Part shown: positions 33,716-42,820 of the stretch, one piece after another
How the letters are laid out: every line of letters starts with the position of its first letter
Position numbering within the stretch: the first letter of the stretch is position 1
The notes under the pieces: model-generated
Seen by the model: the letters and a program-made list of their open reading frames with translations, nothing else
Database searches by the model: none
What the model was told of the DNA's origin: nothing
Position numbers and translations under genes: made by a program
Assembly (NCBI GenBank): GCA_944321495.1
Contig: CALULP010000004.1
Location: 1-47,723 of the forward strand
DNA from: an uncultured Bacteroides sp.
GTDB lineage: Bacteria; Bacteroidota; Bacteroidia; Bacteroidales; Bacteroidaceae
Length of the DNA stretch: 47,723 nt
Direction of reading: 5' to 3'

Positions 33716-34123
33716 TTACCGATAATCCTCGTCTACCATCATGATGACTTCCCCATTCAACAGACCAGTCAGATAATGCTCGCGCACCCAAACATTTTCC
33801 AAATATTTGGTCTCGCCCGCGCCATAATTCAACACCAGGCACTCTTTGGCGTTATCTTTCCACTGCCAGGTAAAGTCGCGCGTCTCTGTATTGGTAGTAG
33901 CCGTATTAGCGTTAAACTCCATCTTTATTTCCTGACCAGAGTTACCTTTGCGCACAAATTTCAACTTATGTGTATAGGTAATGTTGTCTATCACCGTCTC
34001 TTGCATCCAAGTGCGGCATAACTTGTCATCCAATGAAGGAGTATCCTCATCGTCGCCACATGAACACAAGGAAAGAGTCATGATACATAGCAGACATATC
34101 TTCAAATAATCCAATACTTTCAT
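33716..34123 (-). CDS. Small hypothetical lipoprotein
   Basis: 135 residues with a lipoprotein signal ending LSLCSC followed by the acidic GDDEDTPSLDDK. The mature part, about 110 residues, looks like an all-beta lipocalin-type domain: TWMQETVIDNITYTHKLKF, GQEIKMEFNANTATTNTE, DFTWQWKDNAKECLVLNYG, and a tail ending MMVDEDYR. Bacteroidetes have many such lipocalin-like lipoproteins of unknown function. It starts 21 bases after the purL stop in the same direction, so it may be carried on the purL transcript, and it ends before the bidirectional terminator. Confidence 0.75.
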   Translation of the reverse strand: MKVLDYLKICLLCIMTLSLCSCGDDEDTPSLDDKLCRTWMQETVIDNITYTHKLKFVRKGNSGQEIKMEFNANTATTNTETRDFTWQWKDNAKECLVLNYGAGETKYLENVWVREHYLTGLLNGEVIMMVDEDYR

Positions 34124-34144
34124 CTCACTATTCCTATTAAAAAG

Positions 34145-37100
34145 TTACTTGCCGAGCTTTTCCTCTATCCATTCCCTTGCATTCACAAAGGCCTCTATCC
34201 ACGGAGTCACTTGGTCAGTATGCAGGCGTCCTGCCGGGTAATAGGCATTCTGCCATGGGAAAATGGCACGCTCCAAGTGGGGCATGATGGCAAGATGACG
34301 TCCGTCGGCACTGGCTATAGCCGCAGTAGAGAAATCTGAACCATTAGGATTGCCCGGATATTCATCGTAGGTGTACTTCGCTACAATATGATAGTGGTCT
34401 TCATCATAAGGCAGGGAGAACTTGCCTTCGCCATGAGCTACCCAGATGCCCAGTTTGCTTCCGCTAAGCGAGCCGAACATTACACTACGGTTAGTCGGTA
34501 TGGTCACGCCCAAGAAGCGGCTTTCAAATTTATGGGAATCATTGTGGAGCATGTGGCCATGTACTTCGTCTTCCGGCGTAATAAGGTTCAACTCCATCAT
34601 CAGCTGGCATCCGTTACATACACCCAATGACAGAGTATCCTCGCGGGCATAGAATTTGGTAAGGGCTTCCTTAGCTTTCGGATTGAAAAGGAATGCGCCT
34701 GCCCATCCCTTGGCCGAGCCAAGCACGTCGGAATTGGAAAAGCCGCCACAAAAGACTATCATATTGACATCTTCCAGCGTCTCACGTCCGCTAACCAAGT
34801 CTGTCATTGTCACATCTTTCACATCGAAACCTGCCAAGTAAAGCGAATAAGCCATTTCACGTTCTCCATTAGTACCTTTCTCACGGATAATGGCGGCACG
34901 AATACCTGTAGGAGTACGGCGTTCAGGGCTGATGCCATATTGGGAAAGCTTGCCGGTGAAGCCAGGCAAGAAAGCCAAGTCCATGGGTTGCATCTTGTAA
35001 TTTTCAAAACGCTTCTTGGCACAACCGTTCATGGACTGCTTGCGGTCGAGCAAGTAGGAAGTAGAATACCACACATCGCGCAGATAATCAATACCAAATT
35101 GGTAAGTCGCGTCATCCTTGGAAATCAGGATATGACGTTCGTCAACAGGTTTGCCCAATTTGATGTAACCGATACCTGCATCCTCCAAGATATGCTTTAC
35201 CTCCGCCTTATGCTTGTCACTCACTTGGATGACAACACCCGGATTTTCGGCAAACAATATCTTGACAAGGTCATGCTCCTTTATTTTGTCCAAACTGATT
35301 TCCATGCCACCTTCCATGTTGGAGAAGCACATTTCGAGCAAAGTAGTGATAAGGCCTCCGGCAGAAATATCATGTCCTGCCAGGATAAGCCCTTTGTTCA
35401 CCAACTCCTGAATGGCAAGGAAAGCATCGCGGAAGTACTCGGGGTTTTGCACTGTAGGCACCTCATCGCCCACCTTGCCCAACGATTGAGCAAAAGCCGA
35501 GCCACCCAACTTCAAGGCATCGAAACTAAAATCTATATGATAAAGTGTACTCTTGGAGTCGTTCACCAATACTTGGGATACGACCTTTTTTACATCCGAG
35601 ACTTCACCTCCGGCCGATACGATGACCGTACCCGGCGCAATGACCTTACTCCCATCCGGATATTTTTGAGTCATGGACAAAGAGTCTTTACCGGTAGGCA
35701 CATTGATTTGCAGGGCGCAACAGAAATCGCTCAGTGCCTTTACAGCTTTATAAAGACGGGCGTCTTCACCTTCCTGCGAACGGCACGGCCACATCCAGTT
35801 GGCGGAAAGCGACACACTATCCAGTCCTTCGGCAAGAGGTGCCCACACCAGATTGGTCAATGCCTCACTTACTGACAATACCGAACCGGCCTCGGGATTT
35901 GCCAAAGCCGCTTGGGGAGCATGTCCCAACGAAGTGGCAATACCTTTCTCGCCACGGTAATCCAAAGCTACCACACCACAATCACTCAAAGGCAACTGAA
36001 GCTCGCCCAGACATTGCTGGCGGGCTATCTTCCCCGTCACGGAGCGGTCGACTTTGTTGGTCAACCAATCTTTGCAGGCTACCGCTTCGAGTTGAAGCAC
36101 GTTAGCCAAATACTCATCAAGCTTAGTAGGGTCATAGTTTGGCATTTCATAGTGGCGCTCTACAGTCTTGTCCACCATATACGTCTTGGGCGATGAACCG
36201 AACATCTGGCTGACAGCCAAGTCAAAGGGACGTACCCCATCAGTTTGCTCGAAGGCAAAACGATGGTCGCCCGTAGTTTCGCCTACCACATACATCGGGG
36301 CACGCTCACGCTCGGCAATCTTTGCCACATGTTCAATGGCTTCTTCCTTGATAAGAAGTCCCATGCGCTCTTGGCTTTCATTGGCTATGATTTCCTTCGC
36401 AGAGAGTGTCTTGTCGCCTATGGGAAGTTTGCCCATGTCTATCAGTCCTCCACAATCTTCCACCAGTTCGGAAAGGCAATTGACGTGTCCTGCCGAGCCA
36501 TGATCGTGGATGGAAACTACCGGGTTGACATCTTCCTCGCAAAGGGCACGCACCACGTTATAGGCACGCTTCTGCATCTCGGCATTGGCACGTTGCACGG
36601 CATTCAGCTCGATGCCGCTGCTATAGCGTCCCGTGTCGACAGAAGATACAGAACCTCCGCCCAAACCGATGCGGTAATTATCGCCACCCATCACTACTAT
36701 TTTGTTTCCGGCTTCAGGTTTACCCTTCAGGCAATCGCGTTCAGTACCATAACCTACGCCTCCGGCCAACATGATGACTTTATCGTAGCCGTAAACTTCG
36801 TCTTTTTCTTTATGCTCGAAGGTAAGCACCGAACCGCAGATAAGGGGCTGACCAAATTTGTTTCCGAAATCGCTGGCACCGTTGGATGCCTTGATAAGGA
36901 TTTGCTCAGGTGTCTGGTAAAGCCATTTGCGCACGGGCAACACTTGTTCCCATTCACGCCCTTCGTCGGTACGCGGATAAGAAGTCATGTAAACCGCCGT
37001 ACCTGCTATGGGCCATGAGCCTTTGCCACCCCCCATACGGTCGCGAATCTCACCTCCCGTGCCGGTAGATGCGCCGTTGAAAGGCTCTACGGTGGTGGGG

Positions 37101-37852
37101 AAGTTGTGCGTCTCGGCTTTGAGCGAGATGACACTCTTGATGTCTTTTATCTGAAAGTAATCGGGTTTCGAGTGGTCGGCCGGGGCAAATTGTTCGATGA
37201 CAGGACCTTCAGCAAAGGCCACATTGTCTTTATATGCCGATATGATTTTGTTGGGATTCTCTTGGGTGGTTTTCTTTATCATCTGGAAAAGGGAGGATTC
37301 CTGCTCTACCCCGTCGATGATGAAAGTGCCGCCGAATATCTTATGGCGGCAATGTTCAGAGTTAATCTGCGCAAAGCCAAAGACCTCGCTATCGGTAAGC
37401 GGGCGGCCCAGGTCTTTCTCTACTTTCTTAAGGTACTCTATTTCTTCCTTACTCAACGCCAAGCCTTCCTGCTCGTTGTAAGCCTCGAGGTCTTCCACGT
37501 GAATGATGGGTTCGGGGTGGCGGTTGGTAGTAAATACCTGCTGGTCGAGCCCACGATACATGCGCTGGAGCATGGGGTCGTACTCGGCATTTTCATCTTT
37601 CACGGGGAAGTATTCTTCAATGCGAAGGATGCCCGTGAGTCCCATGTTTTGGGTAATCTCCACGGCATTGGTGCTCCACGGGGTAATCATCTCGCGCCGC
37701 GGCCCCACGAAATAGCCTTTCAGGTTTTCTTCACTCTCGGAAACAGCTTCTCCGAACAACCAGCACAGTTTCCCGCACTCAGCTTGCCCCAGCGAACAGT
37801 CACTATCTACGGCAATTACGCTTTGGGTTGGGGTTCTGAAAAAAGAAATCAT
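34145..37852 (-). CDS. purL: Phosphoribosylformylglycinamidine synthase, single-chain form
   Basis: 1235 residues, the large single-chain FGAM synthase. It converts FGAR, glutamine and ATP to FGAM in purine synthesis. The linker and ATP-binding regions hold FGFAQINSEHCRHKIF and SLKAETHNFPTTVEPFNGASTGTGGEIRDR, and the repeat domain has GHDISAGGLITTLLEM. The C-terminal glutaminase keeps its Cys in LGVCNGCQLMMEL and the HGEGKF segment. The frame is open upstream to 37966, but that extension lies partly in the promoter and is not like the family. MISFFRTPTQSVIAV is the accepted start. No purine riboswitch is seen in the leader. Confidence 0.97.
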   Translation of the reverse strand: MISFFRTPTQSVIAVDSDCSLGQAECGKLCWLFGEAVSESEENLKGYFVGPRREMITPWSTNAVEITQNMGLTGILRIEEYFPVKDENAEYDPMLQRMYRGLDQQVFTTNRHPEPIIHVEDLEAYNEQEGLALSKEEIEYLKKVEKDLGRPLTDSEVFGFAQINSEHCRHKIFGGTFIIDGVEQESSLFQMIKKTTQENPNKIISAYKDNVAFAEGPVIEQFAPADHSKPDYFQIKDIKSVISLKAETHNFPTTVEPFNGASTGTGGEIRDRMGGGKGSWPIAGTAVYMTSYPRTDEGREWEQVLPVRKWLYQTPEQILIKASNGASDFGNKFGQPLICGSVLTFEHKEKDEVYGYDKVIMLAGGVGYGTERDCLKGKPEAGNKIVVMGGDNYRIGLGGGSVSSVDTGRYSSGIELNAVQRANAEMQKRAYNVVRALCEEDVNPVVSIHDHGSAGHVNCLSELVEDCGGLIDMGKLPIGDKTLSAKEIIANESQERMGLLIKEEAIEHVAKIAERERAPMYVVGETTGDHRFAFEQTDGVRPFDLAVSQMFGSSPKTYMVDKTVERHYEMPNYDPTKLDEYLANVLQLEAVACKDWLTNKVDRSVTGKIARQQCLGELQLPLSDCGVVALDYRGEKGIATSLGHAPQAALANPEAGSVLSVSEALTNLVWAPLAEGLDSVSLSANWMWPCRSQEGEDARLYKAVKALSDFCCALQINVPTGKDSLSMTQKYPDGSKVIAPGTVIVSAGGEVSDVKKVVSQVLVNDSKSTLYHIDFSFDALKLGGSAFAQSLGKVGDEVPTVQNPEYFRDAFLAIQELVNKGLILAGHDISAGGLITTLLEMCFSNMEGGMEISLDKIKEHDLVKILFAENPGVVIQVSDKHKAEVKHILEDAGIGYIKLGKPVDERHILISKDDATYQFGIDYLRDVWYSTSYLLDRKQSMNGCAKKRFENYKMQPMDLAFLPGFTGKLSQYGISPERRTPTGIRAAIIREKGTNGEREMAYSLYLAGFDVKDVTMTDLVSGRETLEDVNMIVFCGGFSNSDVLGSAKGWAGAFLFNPKAKEALTKFYAREDTLSLGVCNGCQLMMELNLITPEDEVHGHMLHNDSHKFESRFLGVTIPTNRSVMFGSLSGSKLGIWVAHGEGKFSLPYDEDHYHIVAKYTYDEYPGNPNGSDFSTAAIASADGRHLAIMPHLERAIFPWQNAYYPAGRLHTDQVTPWIEAFVNAREWIEEKLGK

Positions 37853-37952
37853 ACGTTTTATCTGTTTACTTATATATAGACAAAAAACATTGCCGTCCTT
37901 CCGCCCAGCAAAAGCATTGCCATTGCAAAGGAAAGGCATGGGCAATCTTTTG

Positions 37953-37983
37953 CAAAGATAGTGCAATATCTCTTTCCGGTAAA
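37953..37983 (-). promoter_or_regulatory. Promoter of purL
   Basis: The minus strand reads TTTA (37983-37980), 19 bases, TATCTTTG (37960-37953), an exact -7 match. The leader of about 95 bases has an in-frame ATG (37939) that could be mistaken for a start. The divergent LysE promoter begins 18 bases away. Confidence 0.6.
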
Positions 37984-38000
37984 GCTATCGGCGGCATTTC

Positions 38001-38031
38001 TTTGAATTTTCCTAAAGAAATGCGATATTTG
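38001..38031 (+). promoter_or_regulatory. Promoter 5 bases before the LysE-family start
   Basis: TTTG (38001-38004), 19 bases, GATATTTG (38024-38031), one mismatch in the -7 box. The ATG is at 38037, so the mRNA would start at or near the initiation codon. Confidence 0.5.
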
Positions 38032-38036
38032 CAGCC

Positions 38037-38690
38037 ATGATTCAAATTGAGACCATAGTTAACATCCTGTGGAAAGGATTCATCATCGGCGTCATCGTGT
38101 CGGCGCCACTGGGTCCCGTGGGTGTACTCTGCATCCAACGCACGCTGAACAAAGGCCGGTGGTACGGATTTGTGACGGGTGTGGGCGCAGCCATGAGTGA
38201 CATCTGCTATGCGTTGCTCACGGGCTACGGCATGAGTTTCGTATTCGACTATGTGAACAAGAACATCTTCTACCTGCAACTGATAGGTAGCATCATGCTG
38301 TTCGCCTTCGGCATATACACGTTCCGCAGCAACCCGGTGAAGTCCCTCCGTCCGCCTTCAGGCAAGAAAGGGACATACCTCCACAACCTTGTGACGGCTT
38401 TCTTCGTCACCCTTTCCAATCCGCTCATCATCTTCCTGTTCATAGGCTTGTTTGCCCGCTTTTCCTTTGCAGGCAACGGGGCCTTGGTCAGCGAAACCGT
38501 ATTGGGCTACCTGGCCATCATCCTGGGCGCCTTATCATGGTGGTTTGGCATCACGTACTTCGTCAACAAGGTACGGGCGCACTTCAACCTGCGCGGCATC
38601 TGGATAGTAAACCGCATCATCGGCAGCGTGGTGGCCATCGTGTCCCTGGTAGGACTGGCATTCACATTGATGGGAGAATCACTTTATTAG
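38037..38690 (+). CDS. LysE family membrane transporter
   Basis: 217 residues with about six membrane helices. The LysE/RhtB signature is in FIIGVIVSAPLGPVGVLCIQRTLNKG; the next helix is FVTGVGAAMSDICYALLTGYG, and VTAFFVTLSNPLIIFLFIGLF carries the conserved NP. These proteins export amino acids or other small solutes; the substrate here is unknown. It leads a compact plus-strand run: DUF4924 starts 5 bases after its stop, then rfbD and prfC. Its promoter overlaps the intergenic control region shared with purL. Confidence 0.9.
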   Translation: MIQIETIVNILWKGFIIGVIVSAPLGPVGVLCIQRTLNKGRWYGFVTGVGAAMSDICYALLTGYGMSFVFDYVNKNIFYLQLIGSIMLFAFGIYTFRSNPVKSLRPPSGKKGTYLHNLVTAFFVTLSNPLIIFLFIGLFARFSFAGNGALVSETVLGYLAIILGALSWWFGITYFVNKVRAHFNLRGIWIVNRIIGSVVAIVSLVGLAFTLMGESLY

Positions 38691-38695
38691 AGGAT

Positions 38696-39238
38696 ATGAA
38701 GATAGCGCAACAGTTAAAGGAAAAGAACATCGCCGAATACCTTATATATATGTGGCAGGTGGAGGACCTGATGCGTGCCAACGGATGCGACATCGACCGC
38801 ATCCGGCAAGCCATCATCAACCAGTACCCCGAGGAAGACCGCCCGGCACTGGAGGAATGGTACACCAACCTGTGCAGCATGATGCACGCCGAAGGTGTGG
38901 TAGAGAAAGGGCACCTGCAAATCAACCGCAACGTGCTGCAAAACCTCACCGAACTGCACGGTGCCCTGCTCGCGTCCACCCGCTACCCTTTCTACAACGC
39001 CGCCTACTTCAAGGCACTGCCTTTCATCGTGGAGCTGCGCCAGCGGAACGGGCACAAGGACGAGCCCGAACTGGAAACCTGCTTCGAAGCCCTGTACGGC
39101 GTGCTGCTGCTCCGCCTCCAGAAGCGGGACATCAGCCCGGGCACCGCCAAAGCCATGGAAGCCATCAGCAGCTTCATGTCCCTGCTGGCCAACTATTACG
39201 ACAAGGACAGAAAAGGAGAATTAAAATTAGACGACTGA
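38696..39238 (+). CDS. DUF4924 family protein
   Basis: 180 residues from MKIAQQLKEKNIAEYLIYMWQ, all alpha-helical in outline, with no signal peptide or membrane segment. Features are WQVEDLMRANGCDIDRIRQAII, EEWYTNLCSMMHAEGVVEKGH, HGALLASTRYPFYNAAYFKAL and FSMSLLANYY-like SSFMSLLANYYDKDRKG. The family is limited to Bacteroidetes and its function is unknown. It starts 5 bases after the LysE gene and its stop is one base before the rfbD ATG, so coupling is likely. A longer frame upstream overlaps LysE and is rejected. Confidence 0.88.
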   Translation: MKIAQQLKEKNIAEYLIYMWQVEDLMRANGCDIDRIRQAIINQYPEEDRPALEEWYTNLCSMMHAEGVVEKGHLQINRNVLQNLTELHGALLASTRYPFYNAAYFKALPFIVELRQRNGHKDEPELETCFEALYGVLLLRLQKRDISPGTAKAMEAISSFMSLLANYYDKDRKGELKLDD

Positions 39239-39239
39239 T

Positions 39240-40097
39240 ATGAACATACTGATAACCGGTGCCAACGGTCAACTTGGCAATGAAATGCGGGTGCTCTCCG
39301 CCGGACATCCCGAGCATACCTGCTTCTTCACCGACGTGCAGGAGCTGGACATCTGCGACGCCCAAGGCGTGAAGGCATTCGTGAGAGACCACCACATCGA
39401 TGTGATAGTAAACTGCGCCGCCTATACCGCCGTGGACAAAGCGGAGGACAACGCCGACCTGTGCGACCGCCTAAACCACCTCGCCCCCGGAAATCTGTCC
39501 GAGGCCGCCCAGGCCGTAGGAGCAGCGCTGGTGCAAATTTCCACCGACTACGTGTTCGACGGCACGGCGCACACGCCCTACACCGAAGATGCCCCCACCT
39601 GCCCCACGTCCGTCTACGGGCGCACCAAGCTGGCAGGCGAGCAACTGGCCCTGGCACAGTGCAGCCGCACCATGATTATCCGCACCGCCTGGCTCTACTC
39701 CACCTTCGGCAACAACTTCGTGAAGACCATGCTCCGCCTGGGGCGCGAACGCGACCGCCTCGGCGTGGTGTTCGACCAGATAGGTACCCCCACCTACGCC
39801 GCCGACCTGGCCGCCGCCATCTTCACTGCCATCGGGCAAGGCATCCGCCCCGGCATCTACCACTTCAGCAACGAAGGCGTCTGCTCGTGGTACGACTTCA
39901 CCCTGGCCATCCACCGTCTGGCAGGCATCAACACGTGCACGGTGTCGCCCCTGCACACGGACGAGTATCCCGCCAAGGCGCCCCGCCCGCACTACTCCGT
40001 GCTCGACAAGACGAAACTGAAGCAGACCTACGGCATCACCATCCCCCATTGGGAAGAAAGCTTGGCGCAGTGCATCCGCCGGATGGAACAGCAGTAA
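39240..40097 (+). CDS. rfbD: dTDP-4-dehydrorhamnose reductase
   Basis: 285 residues of the extended short-chain dehydrogenase RmlD/RfbD family. The NAD(P) motif is MNILITGANGQLGNEMRVLS; VNCAAYTAVDKAEDN and ISTDYVFDGTAHTPYTE are family blocks, and the catalytic Tyr and Lys are in SVYGRTKLAGEQ. It makes dTDP-L-rhamnose, the last step for rhamnose in surface polysaccharides. The rest of the rml genes are not here. It sits in the LysE-DUF4924-rfbD-prfC run, starting one base after DUF4924. Confidence 0.95.
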   Translation: MNILITGANGQLGNEMRVLSAGHPEHTCFFTDVQELDICDAQGVKAFVRDHHIDVIVNCAAYTAVDKAEDNADLCDRLNHLAPGNLSEAAQAVGAALVQISTDYVFDGTAHTPYTEDAPTCPTSVYGRTKLAGEQLALAQCSRTMIIRTAWLYSTFGNNFVKTMLRLGRERDRLGVVFDQIGTPTYAADLAAAIFTAIGQGIRPGIYHFSNEGVCSWYDFTLAIHRLAGINTCTVSPLHTDEYPAKAPRPHYSVLDKTKLKQTYGITIPHWEESLAQCIRRMEQQ

Positions 40098-40134
40098 AAC
40101 AAAATAACGACACCAAGACAGAAAAGACAGAGTT

Positions 40135-41709
40135 ATGGCAACCAACCCTGAAATAGAACGCAGACGCACCTTCGCCATCGTGGCGCACCCCGATGCGGGT
40201 AAGACCTCGCTGACCGAAAAATTCCTCCTCTTCGGCGGACAGATACAAGTGGCCGGAGCCGTAAAAAGCAACAAGATAAAGAAGACCGCCACCAGCGACT
40301 GGATGGACATCGAGAAGCAGCGCGGCATCTCCGTCACCACCTCCGTGATGGAATTCGATTACAAAGACTACAAGGTGAACATCCTCGACACCCCCGGCCA
40401 CCAGGACTTCGCCGAAGACACCTACCGCACGCTGACCGCCGTAGACAGCGTCATCATCGTGGTGGACGGCGCCAAGGGCGTGGAAACGCAGACCCGCAAG
40501 CTGATGGAAGTGTGCCGCATGCGCAACACCCCCGTCATCATCTTCGTCAACAAGATGGACCGCGAGGCCAAAGACCCCTTCGACCTCATGGACGAGCTGG
40601 AGGCCGAACTCGCCATCCACGTGCGTCCCCTGACGTGGCCCATCGAAAGCGGCCCCCGCTTCAAGGGCGTGTACAACCTCTACGAGCACAACCTCAACCT
40701 CTTCCAACCCTCCAAGCAGGTGGTGACCGAAAAGGTGGAGGTGGACATCCACACCGCGGAACTGGACAACCGCATCGGCAAGGATTTGGCCGACAAACTG
40801 CGCGGCGAACTGGAACTGATAGAAGGCGTCTACCCCGAGTTCAACGTGGACGAGTACCTCAAGGGCGCAGTGGCCCCCGTGTTCTTCGGCTCGGCGCTGA
40901 ACAACTTCGGCGTGGAAGAGCTGCTCAACACCTTCGTCGAGATAGCCCCCAGCCCCCGCCCCGTCAAGGCGGAAGAACGCGAAGTGATGCCCGACGAGCC
41001 CAAGTTCACCGGCTTCATCTTCAAGATAACGGCCAACATCGACCCCAACCACCGCTCGTGCATCGCCTTCTGCAAAGTCTGCTCCGGCAAGTTCTCTCGG
41101 GGAGTGCCCTACTACCACGTGCGCCACGACAAAACCCTGCGCTTCTCCAGCCCCACCCAGTTCATGGCACAGCGCAAGACCACCGTGGACGAGGCTTGGG
41201 CGGGCGACATTATCGGCCTGCCGGACAACGGCACGTTCAAGATAGGCGACACCCTCACCGAGGGCGAACACCTGCACTTCCGCGGCCTGCCCAGCTTCTC
41301 GCCGGAGATGTTCAAGTACATCGAGAACGCCGACCCCATGAAGCAGAAGCAACTGGCCAAGGGCATCGACCAGCTGATGGACGAAGGCGTGGCGCAGTTG
41401 TTCGTCAACCAATTCAACGGGCGCAAGATTATCGGCACTGTGGGCCAGTTGCAGTTCGAAGTCATCCAGTACCGCCTGGAGCACGAATACAACGCCAAGT
41501 GTCGCTGGGAACCCGTCAGCCTCTACAAAGCCTGCTGGATAGAGAGCGACGACCCCCAGGAACTGGAAGCCTTCAAGAAGCGCAAGTACCAGTACATGGC
41601 CAAGGACCGCGAGGGGCGCGACGTCTTCCTCGCCGACTCGGGCTACGTGCTCCAGATGGCACAGACGGACTTCAAGCACATCCGCTTCCACTTCACCAGC
41701 GAATTCTGA
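40135..41709 (+). CDS. prfC: Peptide chain release factor 3
   Basis: 524 residues, the full length of RF3. It is a ribosomal GTPase that speeds release of RF1 and RF2 after termination. G motifs are [19 protein letters not shown] (G1), the switch area [28 protein letters not shown] (G3) and [18 protein letters not shown] (G4). Domain III blocks QFMAQRKTT and [11 protein letters not shown] follow, then the end FHFTSEF. It is the last gene of the run and is followed by a hairpin at 41719. Confidence 0.97.
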   Translation: MATNPEIERRRTFAIVAHPDAGKTSLTEKFLLFGGQIQVAGAVKSNKIKKTATSDWMDIEKQRGISVTTSVMEFDYKDYKVNILDTPGHQDFAEDTYRTLTAVDSVIIVVDGAKGVETQTRKLMEVCRMRNTPVIIFVNKMDREAKDPFDLMDELEAELAIHVRPLTWPIESGPRFKGVYNLYEHNLNLFQPSKQVVTEKVEVDIHTAELDNRIGKDLADKLRGELELIEGVYPEFNVDEYLKGAVAPVFFGSALNNFGVEELLNTFVEIAPSPRPVKAEEREVMPDEPKFTGFIFKITANIDPNHRSCIAFCKVCSGKFSRGVPYYHVRHDKTLRFSSPTQFMAQRKTTVDEAWAGDIIGLPDNGTFKIGDTLTEGEHLHFRGLPSFSPEMFKYIENADPMKQKQLAKGIDQLMDEGVAQLFVNQFNGRKIIGTVGQLQFEVIQYRLEHEYNAKCRWEPVSLYKACWIESDDPQELEAFKKRKYQYMAKDREGRDVFLADSGYVLQMAQTDFKHIRFHFTSEF

Positions 41710-41718
41710 CCGCAGACA

Positions 41719-41781
41719 GAGGAAAGCAGTCCAATATAACCAGCAAAGAGGAAATACAGGACAGCTTTCCTCCTTTATCTT
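41719..41781 (+). terminator. Likely terminator after prfC
   Basis: GAGGAAAGCAGTCC (41719-41732) pairs with GGACAGCTTTCCTC (41759-41772), 13 pairs with one A-A mismatch, followed by the pyrimidine-rich CTTTATCTT. The loop of 26 bases is long and the tail is not a pure T-run. Confidence 0.6.
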
Positions 41782-41803
41782 GACGAATGCTTGGCAAAAA
41801 ATG

Positions 41804-41832
41804 TTTTCCTTTGCGATTCGCAAAAGGAAAAA
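41804..41832. promoter_or_regulatory. Palindrome just upstream of the AraC-type regulator
   Basis: TTTTCCTTTGCG, ATT, CGCAAAAGGAAAA forms a near-perfect inverted repeat with one extra A. It lies 5 bases before the ATG and includes a -7-like TTCCTTTG (41807-41814). It is a plausible self-binding site, or an mRNA hairpin over the start region. Confidence 0.5.
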
Positions 41833-41836
41833 CATT

Positions 41837-42721
41837 ATGAATGCAACAGATAGCGACAAGAAAAACTTGGAAGCAGCAGCGACCTATTACGATGACCTCA
41901 TCGTATTTATTGACAACGTGCAAACTTTAAAAACGGCAAGCACGGGAAAACCCAGCGGATATGCCGCCATCCTTTGCACACAAGGACAGGCCGATGTAAA
42001 CATCGATAACAAGCCCCACCAAGTGAAAGCGGGCGACTTGTTCATCTGCCAGCCCAACTTGTTTATCGAAAAGTTTACGATGGACAGCGACTTCCAATGC
42101 CGTGTCATAGGCATGTCCCTGCAATACGTCAAACAAATCAACATCGTCAGCGGGAACATTTGGGACATCAAACTGTTTTTCGACCAGACCCCCATCATCC
42201 ACCTGCAACCCGAGGAAGTAACCATTTTCTGCCAATACTACGACTTGCTGGTGTCCAAACTGACCGGACAACATATCAAATACCACAAAGAACTGATGGA
42301 AACACTCCTGAAAGCGTTCTCCTACGAACTTAGGAGTGTGCTCGAACGGGTGATAAGCGTCAAGCCCCCCACCTACACTTCGGGGCAGCACATCTTCAAG
42401 GAGTTTCTCGAGCTGCTTTCCACTTCCACGCCCAGGCCCCGCACGGTGTCTTACTACTCCGACCGCCTGTGCATCACGCCTAAATACCTCTCCGCCGTAT
42501 GCAAAGAAGCAAGCGGGAAAACAGCTTCCGAGCTCATCAACCAGTATGTAGTAAAAGACATCGTCTACCTGCTCCACCGGCCGGACAAAAGCATCAAAGA
42601 CATTGCTTTCGAACTGGACTTCCCCAACCTTTCCTTCTTCGGGAAATACGTCAAGAAACATCTGGGCATGTCGCCCAAAATGTACAGGCAGAAAAAGGAT
42701 AAGTTAGGAATTGATGATTAG
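41837..42721 (+). CDS. AraC family transcriptional regulator
   Basis: 294 residues from MNATDSDKKNLEAAATYYDD. A cupin-like N-terminal sensing domain (about 40-130: GQADVNIDNKPHQVKAGDLFICQP) is followed by a C-terminal double helix-turn-helix of about 100 residues, VSYYSDRLCITPKYLSAVCKE and SIKDIAFELDFPNLSFFGKYVKKHLGMSPKMYR. The ligand is unknown. The frame extends upstream to 41780 but would cross the palindrome and is rejected. Its stop codon TAG (42719-42721) is inside the first unit of the repeat array behind it. No obvious target gene; the CPBP protease beyond the array runs the other way. Confidence 0.9.
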   Translation: MNATDSDKKNLEAAATYYDDLIVFIDNVQTLKTASTGKPSGYAAILCTQGQADVNIDNKPHQVKAGDLFICQPNLFIEKFTMDSDFQCRVIGMSLQYVKQINIVSGNIWDIKLFFDQTPIIHLQPEEVTIFCQYYDLLVSKLTGQHIKYHKELMETLLKAFSYELRSVLERVISVKPPTYTSGQHIFKEFLELLSTSTPRPRTVSYYSDRLCITPKYLSAVCKEASGKTASELINQYVVKDIVYLLHRPDKSIKDIAFELDFPNLSFFGKYVKKHLGMSPKMYRQKKDKLGIDD

Positions 42722-42820
42722 CGGTTAGTGATTAGTGATTAGTGGTTAATACAAAGCAAACTGAATGCTTAGTACGGAATTAATCACTAATCACTAACCG
42801 CTAATCATTAATCCCTAACC
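42715..42820. repeat. Inverted-repeat array of TTAGTGA-type units between the AraC and CPBP genes
   Basis: The left arm is GATTAGCGG, TTAGTGA, TTAGTGA, TTAGTGG, TTAAT; the centre (about 42751-42779) is not repetitive; the right arm is TTAATCA, CTAATCA, CTAACCG, CTAATCA, TTAATCC, CTAACC. The arms are complementary. The stop codons of both converging genes are inside it (TAG 42719-42721; TAA on the minus strand at 42810-42808). Confidence 0.85.

Noticed and set aside
37853..37952. Purine riboswitch or functional leader peptide before purL
   Set aside because: No purine aptamer core is evident. The in-frame ATG in the leader would simply extend PurL with residues not found in the family.
40036..41859. 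607-codon open frame on the minus strand
   Set aside because: It covers prfC, whose GTPase motifs are intact on the plus strand. The translation is Val/Gly/His-rich without recognisable folds. Another long frame (40512-41783, plus) over the same gene is also a shadow.
41837..42721. Direct link of the AraC regulator with the CPBP gene as a two-gene system
   Set aside because: The genes are convergent and separated by a repeat array; nothing in the sequence ties them together.
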